Shown here: one piece after another, positions 1-9,785 of the stretch
Layout: each line of letters opens with the position of its first letter
Position numbering within the stretch: the first letter of the stretch is position 1
Position numbers and translations under genes: made by a program
Notes under the pieces: generated by a model
Databases searched by the model: none
Seen by the model: only the letters and a program-made list of their open reading frames with translations
What the model was told of the DNA's origin: nothing
Origin: Gordonia sp. UBA5067
Lineage (GTDB): Bacteria > Actinomycetota > Actinomycetes > Mycobacteriales > Mycobacteriaceae
DNA: 39,804 bases
Assembly (NCBI RefSeq): GCF_002414845.1
Contig: NZ_DIAX01000004.1
Span: 1-39,804 of the forward strand
Direction of reading: 5' to 3'

Positions 1-3000
1 GCCTTGGACTCGCCGAGCAGCGTGTCGACGTAGAGCGAGCGCATCGACGTCATGCCGCCCATGCCGGTGCCCTGGGTGTTGGCGACCAGCGTCGGGTGGA
101 CCCACCGCATCAGTTCTTCCGGCGTGAATCCGCTGGACAGGAACGCGTCCACGGTGGCGACGAGATTCCACAGGGCGACCCGGTCGATCGAACTCGCCAT
201 GTCCGGGGTGACGCCCCAGCGCACCGGGTCGAAGCCCGTCGGGATCTGTCCGCCGACGGTGCGGCTCAACTCGAATCGGCGCGGAACGCGGATCTCGGTT
301 CCGGCCAGACGCGTGACCGCAAAGTCGCCGGTGCCGGCCACCGGTGCGATCCGGGTGTGCTCGGGGTCGGCCGCGACGAAGGCACGGGCCGTTTCCTCCG
401 ACGAGACGGTGAAGGTCAAATCCTCGTCGAGGAAGACCGACTCCAACAGCGGCGAAGAATTCTCGATCATCGCACCGTCATCGACGTAGCGGCGGATGCC
501 ACAGCGGGCCACCACCGCGTCGTGATAGCGGTCGGCGATCTCCGACTCGGGCACCGCATCGCCGGTCTCGGCGTCATACCAACCCGGCTTCGGGTTCTCC
601 TCCCAGGTGATCAGCCCGGTGCTCCACGCGAGTTCGGCGACCCCGGCCGCCGACAACTCGCCGGTCACCTCCATCTCGAACCTGGTGCGCGCCGAACCGT
701 ACGGCCCGACCTCCCCGGCTCCGACGATGACGACGAAGTCTTCGGGCTTCACGCCGACCTCGGGCCAGGCCACCGGCGCCTCGCGGGGCGCGCGGGCCGG
801 GTGCGGCAGCGCGTCGATGCCGGCCGTGGCCGATGCCTCCTGGGCGGCGGGTTCAGCGGATTCCGCTGCCTGTTCGGCAGCGACGTCGGCCAGGGCCTTG
901 AGGTCGATCGACGGGTCGAGACCGGCGGTGAGGTCCACCTGCAGCGGTTTGGCAGTGGCCGTCGCACGCTGCTCGGGGGTGCACAGCGCGAGTAGCTCGG
1001 CGGCCATCTCGGCGGTGCTCCAGGTGCGTACCCCGGCGGCCTCCACGGCGGCGACCATCGGATCGTTGCCACCCATGAGACCAGTGCCACGCACCCAGCC
1101 GATGAGCGCATGGGCCAGGGTGGTCCGCGAGCCCCACGAGGACTCCGCCGACCAGCGGGTGACCACGGCGTCGAGCGCTGCCTTCGCCTCACCGTAGGCA
1201 CCGTCGCCGCCGAACATTCCACGGTTGGGCGACCCCGGTAGCACGACGTGCAGGCGCGCGTCGATGTTGTGGTCCGCGTGCAGACCCGACAGCCCGCCGA
1301 TCATCCGCTCGACCGTCCACAGCAGGACCTTCATCTCCGCCTCGGCGCGCGCGCCGGCGTCGGTGAGATCACCGGCCACCCGCGGCGCGGCGAAGGGGAA
1401 CAGGAGGGTCGGGCGCATGGCCTCCTTGGTGACCTCGGTCGCCCCGCCGAGGGTCTGCGACTGCTCGTCGCCGACCCATTCAACTAGTGAGTCGACATCG
1501 GTGTAGCTCGCGAGATTCGCCGGCACCACCCACAGCGCCGCACCATAGCGGGCGTGCTCGCGATAGAGCTGCTTGAAGAAGTCCAGTCGTTGCGACGTCA
1601 GCCGCGAGGTGGTCGCGATGACGGTCGCCCCGCCGCCGAGCAGCCCGGCCACGACAGCGCCGGCGATCGATCCGTCGGCCGCACCGGTGACGACCGCGAT
1701 GTCCTCGGCGTAGTCGCCGGGCGTCGGGTCGGCGGCCTGCTGCGCGATGGCGGCAAACACGCGGGCGTGAACGTCGCGCTCGCGGGTCAGCGACTTACCC
1801 TGCCACCAGGTGGCGTGCTCGGCGATCGTCGCCCCCGCGCCGCGGAAGGTCCCGGTCTTTTCGAGGAATGCCGCATCGAGCTCGTCGGCGCCGGCCAGCC
1901 ACAGCTGCGCCAGGTCGGCGCGGGCACTGGCCCACCGATCGTCGATCAGCACCGCGCGGCGCTCGTCGAAGACCGGCGCCACGGTGCGCACCCAGTCCGC
2001 GCCGAGCTCGGCGGCGACCCGGTCGGCGAGAACAGCGGCGTCCTCATCGACGTCGAGGCCGACCGGTGCGACATCGTCGAGGCCGAGCTGGTGCAGCACG
2101 GTCCGCGCCGCCGTGGCTAGGACGCCGCTGCGCCCGGTCAGCTGCTCGGCAAAGTCACCGAGGGCAGCGGCATCAACGGTGCCGCCGGCCTCGCCGCCGC
2201 TGGCGGGGAGCGCCACGGCAATCCCGTGGGCGGCTCCGACGGCCTGCACGGCGCGGTCGATGACGGCGTCGAAGGCCGCGAGATTGGCCAGTGGCCCGTC
2301 GGCCAGGTCGCCCAGGGCTCCGCCGCGCACACTGTCACCGTCGCGGGTGCCCATCGAGACCGCTACGGCCGCGTGGGTGGCCCAGCCCGGACCGAGCTGC
2401 CACACCTCGGTGACGCGTTCGGTGAGGTAGTTGGGCCGTTTGCCCAGCGGGCCGGCGATGCGCCGCAGCTGATCGCCCACCGCATCGGACAGCACCGGAC
2501 CGAGGGCCCGGTAGCCGCGGGCCAGCGTGTTGACCGACTCCCCCAGCGCCGTCAACGGTGCCTCCGCGGCGCCGTCGATCGCACCGAGACCCAACTCGGC
2601 CCCGATATCGAGCAGCAACTGGTTGCGGCGCGACGAGACCCCGTCACAGAGCGCCTCGATGGTGTCGGCCGCGCCGATCTGCTCGACGCGGATCTTGGTC
2701 CATTGCGCGATCACCGCGCGCACCGCGTCGGCCGGGGCGAACGCCAGGTCGCCGGGACGCGGTCCCGCCGCGGCGGGAGTCGCCGCGGGGACCGCCGGGG
2801 CACTTGCCACCGGGGCACTTGCCACCGGGGCGGCACCCTCGTCGCCCGCCGACTCGGTCGCCGTCGCGGACTCCGCCTCCGGCTCGGCCCCCTCGTCGGC
2901 GGCGAGCAGGACTGCGGTGTCGCGCTCGATGTTGAGGATCTCGGCGTCGGCGGCGGCGAACTGGTCCAGCTTCAGGGTGTTGGCCGCCAGACCCGACAGC

Positions 3001-6000
3001 GTCGGCGCGGACTTCACCCCGATCTCGACGAATCGGCCCACGTTGAGGCCCCCACGGCTCGTGGGGGCGAACAGCAGGTCCTGCGTCTCGATCCACCGCA
3101 CCGGGCTCGCGAACTGCCAGGCCAACAGCTCGATGAGAATGATGCGGGTCAGCTCGGCCGGGCGCGAGGACCAGGACTCGAAGTTGGCGAGCACCTCGTT
3201 CAACGGCTCGGACGGCACCAGGCCGGCGATCTCGGCGATGAACTCGCGGCCCAGGTTGAACAGCCGCGGCACGAGGTTGGGGATGTAGTGCCCCACCAGG
3301 ATCTGCGGGTCGATGTGCGCCGGCAGCAGGGCGTCCAACCGCTCGCGGAACGCGGGCACGCCGGCCCGCAGCACCGTCGAGTGGAAGGGCACGTCGATCC
3401 CGGGAACCAGGATGAAGGCGCGCTTGCCGCCGAACTCGGCGACGCGGCGCTCGATCTCCACCTCCAGGGCGGCCAGGCCGCGCACCGTACCGGCGATCGC
3501 GTACTGGGAGCCGCGCAGGTTCAGGTTCACCACCTCGAGGAACTCGCCGGTCGCATCGGCGATCCCGTCGACGAAGCCGGTGACGTCGTCGTCGGTGAGA
3601 CCGAACTGGCTGGGCCGGATGGCTGCCATCCGGTACTCGCTGTTGCCCTTGGCGTCGCGCGGGACCAGGTGGTGCATCGCCTCACCGCGCTGGAACACCA
3701 CCTCCAGGACTGCTTCGAGCGGGAGGACGCCCACGCATGCGGCGAGCGCGTTATATTCGCCGACCGAGTGCCCGGCGGTGATCGCGTTCTCGACGAAGCC
3801 GCCGGATTCGCGCAGCTCGGCGACCTGCGCGACACCGAGGGTCGCCATGGCCACCTGGGTGAACTGGGTCAGGAACAGCACCCCGTCGGGATGGTGGTAG
3901 GTCGTGCCGTTGGCGACGAGGGTCGTCGGGTTGTCCCGCACGACGGCCAGGATCGAGAATCCCAGCGCTTCGCGGGTGTGCGCGTCGGCGCGGTCCCACA
4001 CGTCGCGGGCGGCCGCCGACTGCGACCGCGCCGCCAAGCCCATGCCCTTACTCTGGATACCCTGCCCGGGGAAGGCGTAGACGGTCAGCGGTGCCGCCAG
4101 CAGTGCGGTCGCCGCAGCGACGAGCTCGCCGCCGACCTTCATCGTGACCTCGACGACCTCGCGTCCTCGGTCGAGACCGACACGGTCGACCCGCACGTCC
4201 ACTCGGTCGCCGAGGCGGACCATGCCGAGGAAGCGGATCGTCCAGCCCTCGATCGGGCGGGGAGCCCCGCCGCGCCGCGTGTCGCGAGCGGTGACGACCT
4301 GCTGGGCCGCCGCCGACAGCCACATGCCGTGCACGATCGGCTCGCCGAGTCCGGCCAGCGCCGCCGCGTTGGCGTCGGTGTGAATGGGGTTGTGGTCACC
4401 CGATACCAGGGCGAAGCCATTCATTGCGCGGGGTGCGACGATGGTGGCCGTCCGCACGAACTTGCGGGTGGCGTCGCGCTCGTCGCCGGGCTTCCCGCCG
4501 GCGCGGATCGGGTCGGCGAGCTCGCCGCCGCCCAGGCGTCCACGAATGGCGAAGCGCTCGGCCAGCACGGCCACGAGGGTCGGCCCGTCGTGCAACTCGA
4601 CGTCGACAGTCAGAACGCGGCCGACGGTGGTGTCGGCGACCCCGCGCAGCGTGGAGGTCGCGGTCAGGGTGGCGCGCTGCGCCGGGATCGGCGACTCGAT
4701 GCCGATGGCGTGGTCGAGATGCACCAAGTCGAGCAGACCCTCGACCACGGGGGCACCGCTCTCGGTGCGCGCGGCGCCGATCAGGGCGAAGACCGACGGC
4801 CAGGTGAGGCCGACGAGCGCGTCGGGCACGGTGTGGCCCGGCTCGGGGGCCAGCGTCGACGGCAGCGTCGCGGTGGTGACCCCGCGATGGTCGGCGGCAA
4901 AGTCGGGATCCCACTCGATCACCGCCTGCGCGGTCAGTTCACCCGACGGCGAGACCTCGATGGGTGCGAGCCTGCCGCCGGCGGCGATCGCCACGATCTG
5001 CGCCATCGCGGAGCCGGCGTCGTCGATCCCGACGAGCGGGGCGCCGCCGTCGAGCACCGACGATGCGACGGTCAGCGGGATGATCGTCGAGGTGGCGCCG
5101 ATCGGCACGACCAGGTCGAAGCGGTCGTCGTCCCGGCGGCGCAACACGGCACCGGAGGACGGGTGTTCGGCGGCATCCTCGGCGAGGATCGTCCAGTGGT
5201 CGGGATGGCCCAGTCGCAGCGCGGGGTTGGGCACGATGCGTCCGGCCCAGCGCACATCTGCGGCCGAGAGGATGGCCGCGATCGATCCGGCGGCACCGGC
5301 CGCATCACGACGGCGCGCATCAATCTCGACGACCGGCTCGCCGGCGCGGGTCAACTCCCCGACCAGCTCCGCCTCGAAACGGTCGAGCAGATCGCCGACC
5401 GGCTCGTCGGCCTCGGTGATCCCGGCGACCGCAACCGGGCCGGGGATGACGCACACCTCGTCGGCGCCGTAGCGCGGGTCGTGTGCCTGCCACAGCGAGT
5501 CGCTGCGCCACCAGCGGCGAACGTCGGCATCGACGACGGGGACGAAGTTGACCGGCTTGCCCGGGGTTTTGCACAGCCCGAGGAAGAAGGCGACGTCGGC
5601 GGGGTGCAGGATGTCGGTCGCGGCGGCCGGGTAGGCGCCAACGAGGCGGTCGACGCTGGCGTGGGCGTCGGGCGCCGTGGCGAAGAGGGTCTCGATCTCG
5701 CCGCGATCAGCCTCGTGCAACCGCGCCTCGGCGCGCTGGCACATCTCGACGAACCGCTGCTCCCAGGTGGTGTCCGCCCAGGGCAGCGCGTCGCCGGACT
5801 CTCCGACGGCGAGGGTCGCGTAGCGGCGCAGCCATTGCTCGTAGGTCATAGTCGCCACGTGGCCGAAGTAGGGCTTGGCAGTGCCGGCGAGGGCGGCGAT
5901 GATCTCGTCGCGCCGGGCCGCGACGGCGTCGCCGTCGCCGGCCACCTCATCGAGGAGCCGCCCGCAACGCGACGCGCTGTTGTCGACCTCGTGGATGTCG

Positions 6001-8096
6001 GCACCGAGCTGACTACGGCCCGACGCCATTCCGGCGGTGGCATGGCCGGCGCCGATCCACTCATCGCACCCTTGCGTCTGGACCAGCAGTTCTTTGACCT
6101 CGGGGGTCGTCGTCGCCTCGGCGGTCGCCATCGCCGCGGTGCCGATCAGGATGCCGTCGAGCGGCATCACCGGATAGTCGTGGGCCAGCGACCACCGGCC
6201 GGACAGGTACTCTGCGGCGCGCTCGGGGGTCCCGATGCCGCCGCCGACACAGATCACCACGTTGGCGCGGGCGCGCAACTCGGCGTAAGTGGCGAGCAGC
6301 AGGTCGTCGAGGTCTTCCCACGAGTGGTGGCCTCCGGCGCGACCACCCTCGATCTGGACGATCACCGGATGATGGGGAACTTCGGCCGCGATGCGGACGA
6401 CGTCGCGGATCTGCGCGACCGTGCCCGGCTTGAACGCGACATAGTGCAGGCCGGCGTCGATCAACTCATCGACCAGCGCGACCGCGTCCGCCAGTTCGGG
6501 GATGCCGGCCGAGACGATCACACCGTCGAGCGGGGCGCCCTGGGCCCGTGCCTTCTGCACGAGGCGCTTGCCGCCCAGCTGCAGCTTCCACAGGTACGGG
6601 TCGAGGTAGAGCGCGTTGAACTGTGCCTGGCGGCCGGGTTCGAGCAGCTCGGTCAGTCGCGCGACGTTGTCGGCGAAGATCTCCTCGGTGACCTGGCCAC
6701 CGCCGGCGAGTTCGGCCCAATGGCCGGCGTTGGCCGCGGCAGCGACGATCGCCGGATCGACCGTGGTGGGGGTCATTCCCGCGAGCAGCATGGGTGAGCG
6801 GCCGGTCAGCCTCGTGAAGGCGGTGTCGATGACCGGCCGGCCGTCGGGCAGCACGGCCAGACGCGGGGCGTAGCGGTCCCATCGATGGGCCACCTCGGGC
6901 ACCCCGCCCGGGGCGAACAGGTTGCGCTGCCCGCCGCGCAGCGCGGCCGGGATGACTCCCACACCGGCGCCGCGGACCAGTGGCGCGGTGAGGCGGGTGA
7001 CCACGTCGGCGGGGCCGAGATCGATGATCCACTTGGCGCCGTCGGCCTTGGCCTCGTCGATGATCGATACCCAGTCGACCGGGTCGACGAGGACGGCACC
7101 CGCCTGGCGGTGCGCCCATTCGGTGTCGAGGCCGCAACGCTCGGCCCACTCCCGCACCAGATCCACCGCGTCGGACATTTCGGGGTGGTGGAACGCCACC
7201 GAGACGGCCAGCGGATCGAAGGTCGGCGCAAAGGGGGTGCCGCCGGTCAGCTTGTTCTTCCGGTCGGCCGCCTCCTGCGCGGCGATCTGCTCGCAGTGCG
7301 TCTGCAGTGCGGCCAGGTGGACTGGCGCGCCGGAGAGGACGACCCCGCGGCGCCCGTTGCGCAGCGCGACGACGGGAAGCCCGCGCTCACCATCGGCGGC
7401 CGTGGACCGGTACTGCGCCAGCACTTCGTCGATCCGGGCGGGAACGACGTTGGTGACCGAAAGCATGGGCGATCCGTCGGCGGCGGCGCTGAGCCCGCGA
7501 CGGGCGGCAACGACGGTTGCGGCGGCACCGATCAGCCGGGCCAGGGCCAGCAGCGCACCCTCGCCCGGGCCGGCGACGAGGTTCTCGCCCACCCGGACGG
7601 CGTCGACGGCGAGGCAGCCCTGCGAGTGGCCGACGACGCTGGTCGGCGGGTACTGGTCGGTATCGAGGCCCTGTTTGCGGAGGGAGGAGAGTGCGGCGAG
7701 CTGGGCCAGCAGGATGCCCGGCAACGAGGCCGCCGCGGCCAGCAGCGCGTTGTCGTCGGGCAGGTATTCACCGGTGTCCGCCATCGTGTCATCGAGGGCA
7801 TCGCCGGCGTCGAGGACCTCGACCCAGCGCAGCGGGTCGAACCCGTCGGGCGCGGCCATCGACAGTTCCGCGGCGACGGGTTCGAGCAGTCGCTGCGACG
7901 CGAGCAGAGTCTGCTCGAAATGGCGCTGCAGCTCGGCGTCGACGACGAGCTCGGCCAGCGTCGGCAACCACGCGGCGCCCTGTCCACCGAACGCGACCGC
8001 GTAGGCCTCCCCATCGGCGATCCGGTCGATGAGCGCCTCGGACACGGCGTGTGCGTCGGCGCGGGCGGTGGCGGTGCGGTCCTGGTCGATGGTCAC
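1..8096 (-). CDS. fas: Type I fatty acid synthase (FAS-I), 3' end cut by window edge
   Basis: A single polypeptide carrying the activities of de novo fatty acid synthesis; in mycolate-forming bacteria it supplies acyl-CoAs for phospholipids and for mycolate precursors. About 2698 residues are in the window; the family is about 3070 long. Domains in order: acyltransferase with GHSQG (Ser158); FMN-type enoyl reductase from about residue 430; hot-dog dehydratase with DHNPIH (His1235, His1239); malonyl/palmitoyl transferase with GHSVGEY (Ser1444); Ala/Pro linker; ACP with GVSSRRN (Ser1821 the likely pantetheine site); ketoreductase with VTGAADGS near 2135 and Tyr2301; ketosynthase from about 2450. 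The ketosynthase Cys and His residues lie beyond base 1. The GTG start is set by GAGGAG (8109-8104) seven bases upstream and by a normal N-terminus. No frameshift is seen. Confidence 0.97.
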   Translation of the reverse strand, partial: MTIDQDRTATARADAHAVSEALIDRIADGEAYAVAFGGQGAAWLPTLAELVVDAELQRHFEQTLLASQRLLEPVAAELSMAAPDGFDPLRWVEVLDAGDALDDTMADTGEYLPDDNALLAAAASLPGILLAQLAALSSLRKQGLDTDQYPPTSVVGHSQGCLAVDAVRVGENLVAGPGEGALLALARLIGAAATVVAARRGLSAAADGSPMLSVTNVVPARIDEVLAQYRSTAADGERGLPVVALRNGRRGVVLSGAPVHLAALQTHCEQIAAQEAADRKNKLTGGTPFAPTFDPLAVSVAFHHPEMSDAVDLVREWAERCGLDTEWAHRQAGAVLVDPVDWVSIIDEAKADGAKWIIDLGPADVVTRLTAPLVRGAGVGVIPAALRGGQRNLFAPGGVPEVAHRWDRYAPRLAVLPDGRPVIDTAFTRLTGRSPMLLAGMTPTTVDPAIVAAAANAGHWAELAGGGQVTEEIFADNVARLTELLEPGRQAQFNALYLDPYLWKLQLGGKRLVQKARAQGAPLDGVIVSAGIPELADAVALVDELIDAGLHYVAFKPGTVAQIRDVVRIAAEVPHHPVIVQIEGGRAGGHHSWEDLDDLLLATYAELRARANVVICVGGGIGTPERAAEYLSGRWSLAHDYPVMPLDGILIGTAAMATAEATTTPEVKELLVQTQGCDEWIGAGHATAGMASGRSQLGADIHEVDNSASRCGRLLDEVAGDGDAVAARRDEIIAALAGTAKPYFGHVATMTYEQWLRRYATLAVGESGDALPWADTTWEQRFVEMCQRAEARLHEADRGEIETLFATAPDAHASVDRLVGAYPAAATDILHPADVAFFLGLCKTPGKPVNFVPVVDADVRRWWRSDSLWQAHDPRYGADEVCVIPGPVAVAGITEADEPVGDLLDRFEAELVGELTRAGEPVVEIDARRRDAAGAAGSIAAILSAADVRWAGRIVPNPALRLGHPDHWTILAEDAAEHPSSGAVLRRRDDDRFDLVVPIGATSTIIPLTVASSVLDGGAPLVGIDDAGSAMAQIVAIAAGGRLAPIEVSPSGELTAQAVIEWDPDFAADHRGVTTATLPSTLAPEPGHTVPDALVGLTWPSVFALIGAARTESGAPVVEGLLDLVHLDHAIGIESPIPAQRATLTATSTLRGVADTTVGRVLTVDVELHDGPTLVAVLAERFAIRGRLGGGELADPIRAGGKPGDERDATRKFVRTATIVAPRAMNGFALVSGDHNPIHTDANAAALAGLGEPIVHGMWLSAAAQQVVTARDTRRGGAPRPIEGWTIRFLGMVRLGDRVDVRVDRVGLDRGREVVEVTMKVGGELVAAATALLAAPLTVYAFPGQGIQSKGMGLAARSQSAAARDVWDRADAHTREALGFSILAVVRDNPTTLVANGTTYHHPDGVLFLTQFTQVAMATLGVAQVAELRESGGFVENAITAGHSVGEYNALAACVGVLPLEAVLEVVFQRGEAMHHLVPRDAKGNSEYRMAAIRPSQFGLTDDDVTGFVDGIADATGEFLEVVNLNLRGSQYAIAGTVRGLAALEVEIERRVAEFGGKRAFILVPGIDVPFHSTVLRAGVPAFRERLDALLPAHIDPQILVGHYIPNLVPRLFNLGREFIAEIAGLVPSEPLNEVLANFESWSSRPAELTRIILIELLAWQFASPVRWIETQDLLFAPTSRGGLNVGRFVEIGVKSAPTLSGLAANTLKLDQFAAADAEILNIERDTAVLLAADEGAEPEAESATATESAGDEGAAPVASAPVASAPAVPAATPAAAGPRPGDLAFAPADAVRAVIAQWTKIRVEQIGAADTIEALCDGVSSRRNQLLLDIGAELGLGAIDGAAEAPLTALGESVNTLARGYRALGPVLSDAVGDQLRRIAGPLGKRPNYLTERVTEVWQLGPGWATHAAVAVSMGTRDGDSVRGGALGDLADGPLANLAAFDAVIDRAVQAVGAAHGIAVALPASGGEAGGTVDAAALGDFAEQLTGRSGVLATAARTVLHQLGLDDVAPVGLDVDEDAAVLADRVAAELGADWVRTVAPVFDERRAVLIDDRWASARADLAQLWLAGADELDAAFLEKTGTFRGAGATIAEHATWWQGKSLTRERDVHARVFAAIAQQAADPTPGDYAEDIAVVTGAADGSIAGAVVAGLLGGGATVIATTSRLTSQRLDFFKQLYREHARYGAALWVVPANLASYTDVDSLVEWVGDEQSQTLGGATEVTKEAMRPTLLFPFAAPRVAGDLTDAGARAEAEMKVLLWTVERMIGGLSGLHADHNIDARLHVVLPGSPNRGMFGGDGAYGEAKAALDAVVTRWSAESSWGSRTTLAHALIGWVRGTGLMGGNDPMVAAVEAAGVRTWSTAEMAAELLALCTPEQRATATAKPLQVDLTAGLDPSIDLKALADVAAEQAAESAEPAAQEASATAGIDALPHPARAPREAPVAWPEVGVKPEDFVVIVGAGEVGPYGSARTRFEMEVTGELSAAGVAELAWSTGLITWEENPKPGWYDAETGDAVPESEIADRYHDAVVARCGIRRYVDDGAMIENSSPLLESVFLDEDLTFTVSSEETARAFVAADPEHTRIAPVAGTGDFAVTRLAGTEIRVPRRFELSRTVGGQIPTGFDPVRWGVTPDMASSIDRVALWNLVATVDAFLSSGFTPEELMRWVHPTLVANTQGTGMGGMTSMRSLYVDTLLGESK
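2796..2830. repeat. 15-bp tandem repeat in the FAS-I linker
   Basis: The unit CGGGGCACTTGCCAC is present twice in full (2796-2810, 2811-2825) plus five bases. On the coding (minus) strand it encodes VASAP-VASAP in the Ala/Pro-rich linker between the malonyl/palmitoyl transferase and the ACP. It keeps the frame, so it lengthens the flexible tether by five residues. Confidence 0.85.
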
Positions 8097-8398
8097 AGGT
8101 GTGCTCCTCAGTAAGGGATCGGTTTGGGATTCGCGGTCCATCCTCGCACGGGAAAATGAGGCGTCCCTCATGTTTTAGGGTGACCCGTCGGTATACCGGC
8201 CAGTAGTCTCACGAGTAGCTTTTTGCGGCCCGTGACCTGCTTCACACGCGCGGATGAAACGTCCTGCTCACGCGACGGCGAGTCGCGCCCGCCCCTCCCA
8301 CCTGCGGCGACGGTACATCGTTACCCAATCGTTATCTTTAGCCGATGCCGGACACCGGCGTAGGCTTAATCCCGTTCCGCACGGAAAGGGGACCGGCG
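8097..8398. promoter_or_regulatory. Divergent control region between fas and the cupin gene
   Basis: About 300 bases without a gene. It holds three palindromic elements in 42 bases: ATGAGG-cgtc-CCTCAT (8156-8171), GGGTgACCC (8178-8186) and GGTATACC (8190-8197). The last contains TATACC on the minus strand, a possible fas -10 box. In mycobacteria fas is controlled by the TetR-family activator FasR, which binds inverted repeats here; matching these elements to FasR is inference. On the other strand, TAGGCTTAAT near 8361-8370 could be a -10 region for the cupin gene. Confidence 0.45.
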
Positions 8399-8782
8399 AT
8401 GAGCGAACCGGCAGCGGTGCGCGGCGTCCATCCGGCAGACCGGCGGCTCGCCGATCCCACACCGGGGAAGGTGCGCGAGCAGGCCATCGCCGTCGAAGGA
8501 CTCTGGTCGGGATACGTCCGCACCGAGCCCGGTGTGGCATCAGGGTGGCACCATCACGGCGAACACGAGACCTCGGTCTACGTCATCGAGGGAACGGTGC
8601 GCATCGAGTTCGGTCCCGGCGGCCGCGACTCCGTCGACGCGGGACCGGGCGACTTCGTCCACATCCCCAAGCACCTGGTGCACCGCGAAGTGAATGCCGG
8701 CCCGACATCCTCGCAGGAAATCATCACCCGCTCGGGCACCGGCGCTCTTACCGTGAACGTCGACGGCCCGCAGCCCGCCTGA
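8399..8782 (+). CDS. Cupin-domain protein
   Basis: A 127-residue single-domain cupin. The first cupin motif is visible as WHHHGEHETSVYVIEG (metal-binding His residues and Glu), and the second as the segment around GPGDFVHIPKHLVHREVN. Such small cupins bind a metal or a small ligand, and the substrate cannot be read from sequence. The ATG at 8399 is chosen because AAAGGGG precedes it; an in-frame ATG at 8345 would add 18 residues that do not look like cupin sequence. It is divergent from fas and shares its upstream region, so co-regulation is possible but unproven. Confidence 0.8.
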   Translation: MSEPAAVRGVHPADRRLADPTPGKVREQAIAVEGLWSGYVRTEPGVASGWHHHGEHETSVYVIEGTVRIEFGPGGRDSVDAGPGDFVHIPKHLVHREVNAGPTSSQEIITRSGTGALTVNVDGPQPA

Positions 8783-8910
8783 CCCCGAAGGAAACGAACC
8801 CTCGATCACCGCCGTCCGCCACGCGATCTGAGACCATCAAACGCCAACGCCGTGTCGCGGTCGCCCCGGAGCAGGCCGCCGCGCGACTGCGGCAGCCGAC
8901 GCAGTTCCGG

Positions 8911-8916
8911 TAGGGT
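8911..8916 (+). promoter_or_regulatory. -10 box of a leaderless HIT-protein transcript
   Basis: TAGGGT fits the actinobacterial TANNNT -10 consensus and is followed by exactly six bases (CCGGCC) before the ATG at 8923. No Shine-Dalgarno sequence is present, so the mRNA probably begins at the start codon. Confidence 0.6.
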
Positions 8917-8922
8917 CCGGCC

Positions 8923-9339
8923 ATGCCCGACTGCATCTTCTGCGACATCGTCGCCGGCCGATCCCCGGCCCGCGAGGTCTACTCCGACGAGAACGTCGTG
9001 GGATTCCTCGACATCCGGCCCGTCATGCGCGGGCACACGCTGCTCGTCCCGCGGACACACTCACGAGGTCTGGTAGATCTCGCCCCCGAGGCCGGTGGAC
9101 AGCTCTTCGCCGCCGGCCAGAAGGTCGCCGGCGCGATGCGCCACGCCGTGGGCGCCGACGGGGTCAATCTCCTCGTCAACGACGGCCGAGCGGCGATGCA
9201 GACGGTTTTCCACACCCATCTACACGTGGTGCCGCGCCACAACGGCGACAAACTGTCATTCGCCAAAGGACTGGTCGTACGGCGCGACCCCAATCCCGAC
9301 GAGACCGCGGAACTGATCAGAGGAGCATTGGCCCGCTGA
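8923..9339 (+). CDS. HIT-family nucleotide-binding hydrolase
   Basis: A 138-residue cytosolic protein with a complete histidine-triad motif (HTHLHVVPR) near residue 100, and the N-terminal CIFCDIVAG signature with paired cysteines typical of bacterial HIT/HinT-like proteins. Members hydrolyse nucleoside phosphoramidates, AMP-lysine or dinucleoside polyphosphates through the central His; which substrate applies here is unknown. Full length for the family. The start is supported by the -10 box six bases upstream. It converges on the rhodanese-like gene with a 12-base gap. Confidence 0.9.
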   Translation: MPDCIFCDIVAGRSPAREVYSDENVVGFLDIRPVMRGHTLLVPRTHSRGLVDLAPEAGGQLFAAGQKVAGAMRHAVGADGVNLLVNDGRAAMQTVFHTHLHVVPRHNGDKLSFAKGLVVRRDPNPDETAELIRGALAR

Positions 9340-9351
9340 CGGGCGGCGAAA

Positions 9352-9657
9352 CTAGGCGCGCTCGCCGCGCAGCGCCCGGAAACCACCGGCGATCCGGACG
9401 AGGCGGGTGAATCCGAGACGCGACAGGCGGGACTCGATCTCCTCGGCCTGCGCGTTGAGGGCGATTACGGCAACCTCGGCATCGCGGCGAACCTGCGAAT
9501 TCACGCGCAGCCGGCCCGTCAACTCGGCGGGCTCCACGACGACCGCGCCGGGCACACTGCCCTGGTGACGGACTACCTGAGGCCGAACGTCCAGAATCAC
9601 GGCGTCCCCGCGCTGTGCATGCTCGACGGCTTGTGCGGCCGAAATCTCCGGCATCAT
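9352..9657 (-). CDS. Rhodanese-like domain protein without catalytic cysteine
   Basis: A 101-residue single rhodanese fold: LDVRP near the N-terminus, then the final GF..LVRIAGGFRAL strand-helix pattern. In active sulfurtransferases the loop before that helix is C-x-x-G-x-R; here it reads ALNAQA, and the whole protein has no cysteine, so persulfide chemistry is not possible. It is probably a binding or regulatory domain. The start is set by GAGGAG (9670-9665) seven bases before ATG-ATG. A longer reading from 9750 would add a non-domain tail. Confidence 0.8.
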   Translation of the reverse strand: MMPEISAAQAVEHAQRGDAVILDVRPQVVRHQGSVPGAVVVEPAELTGRLRVNSQVRRDAEVAVIALNAQAEEIESRLSRLGFTRLVRIAGGFRALRGERA

Positions 9658-9785
9658 CGACTGTCTCCTCGCTGGGGGGCGCTTTGGGTGGATGTCCGCG
9701 TAGTCCAACGGTCTAATCGCGCACCGGGTTCCCATTGTTACGCACGCCACATCTCAGAACGCACTGCGCCCCGGCAAAGATTGGG

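Noticed and set aside
2226..6797. A 1523-codon open frame on the plus strand across fas
   Set aside because: It is the antisense frame of the FAS-I gene, kept open by very high GC. Its translation is Arg/Gly/Asp-rich with no domain, while the minus strand shows all FAS-I catalytic motifs.
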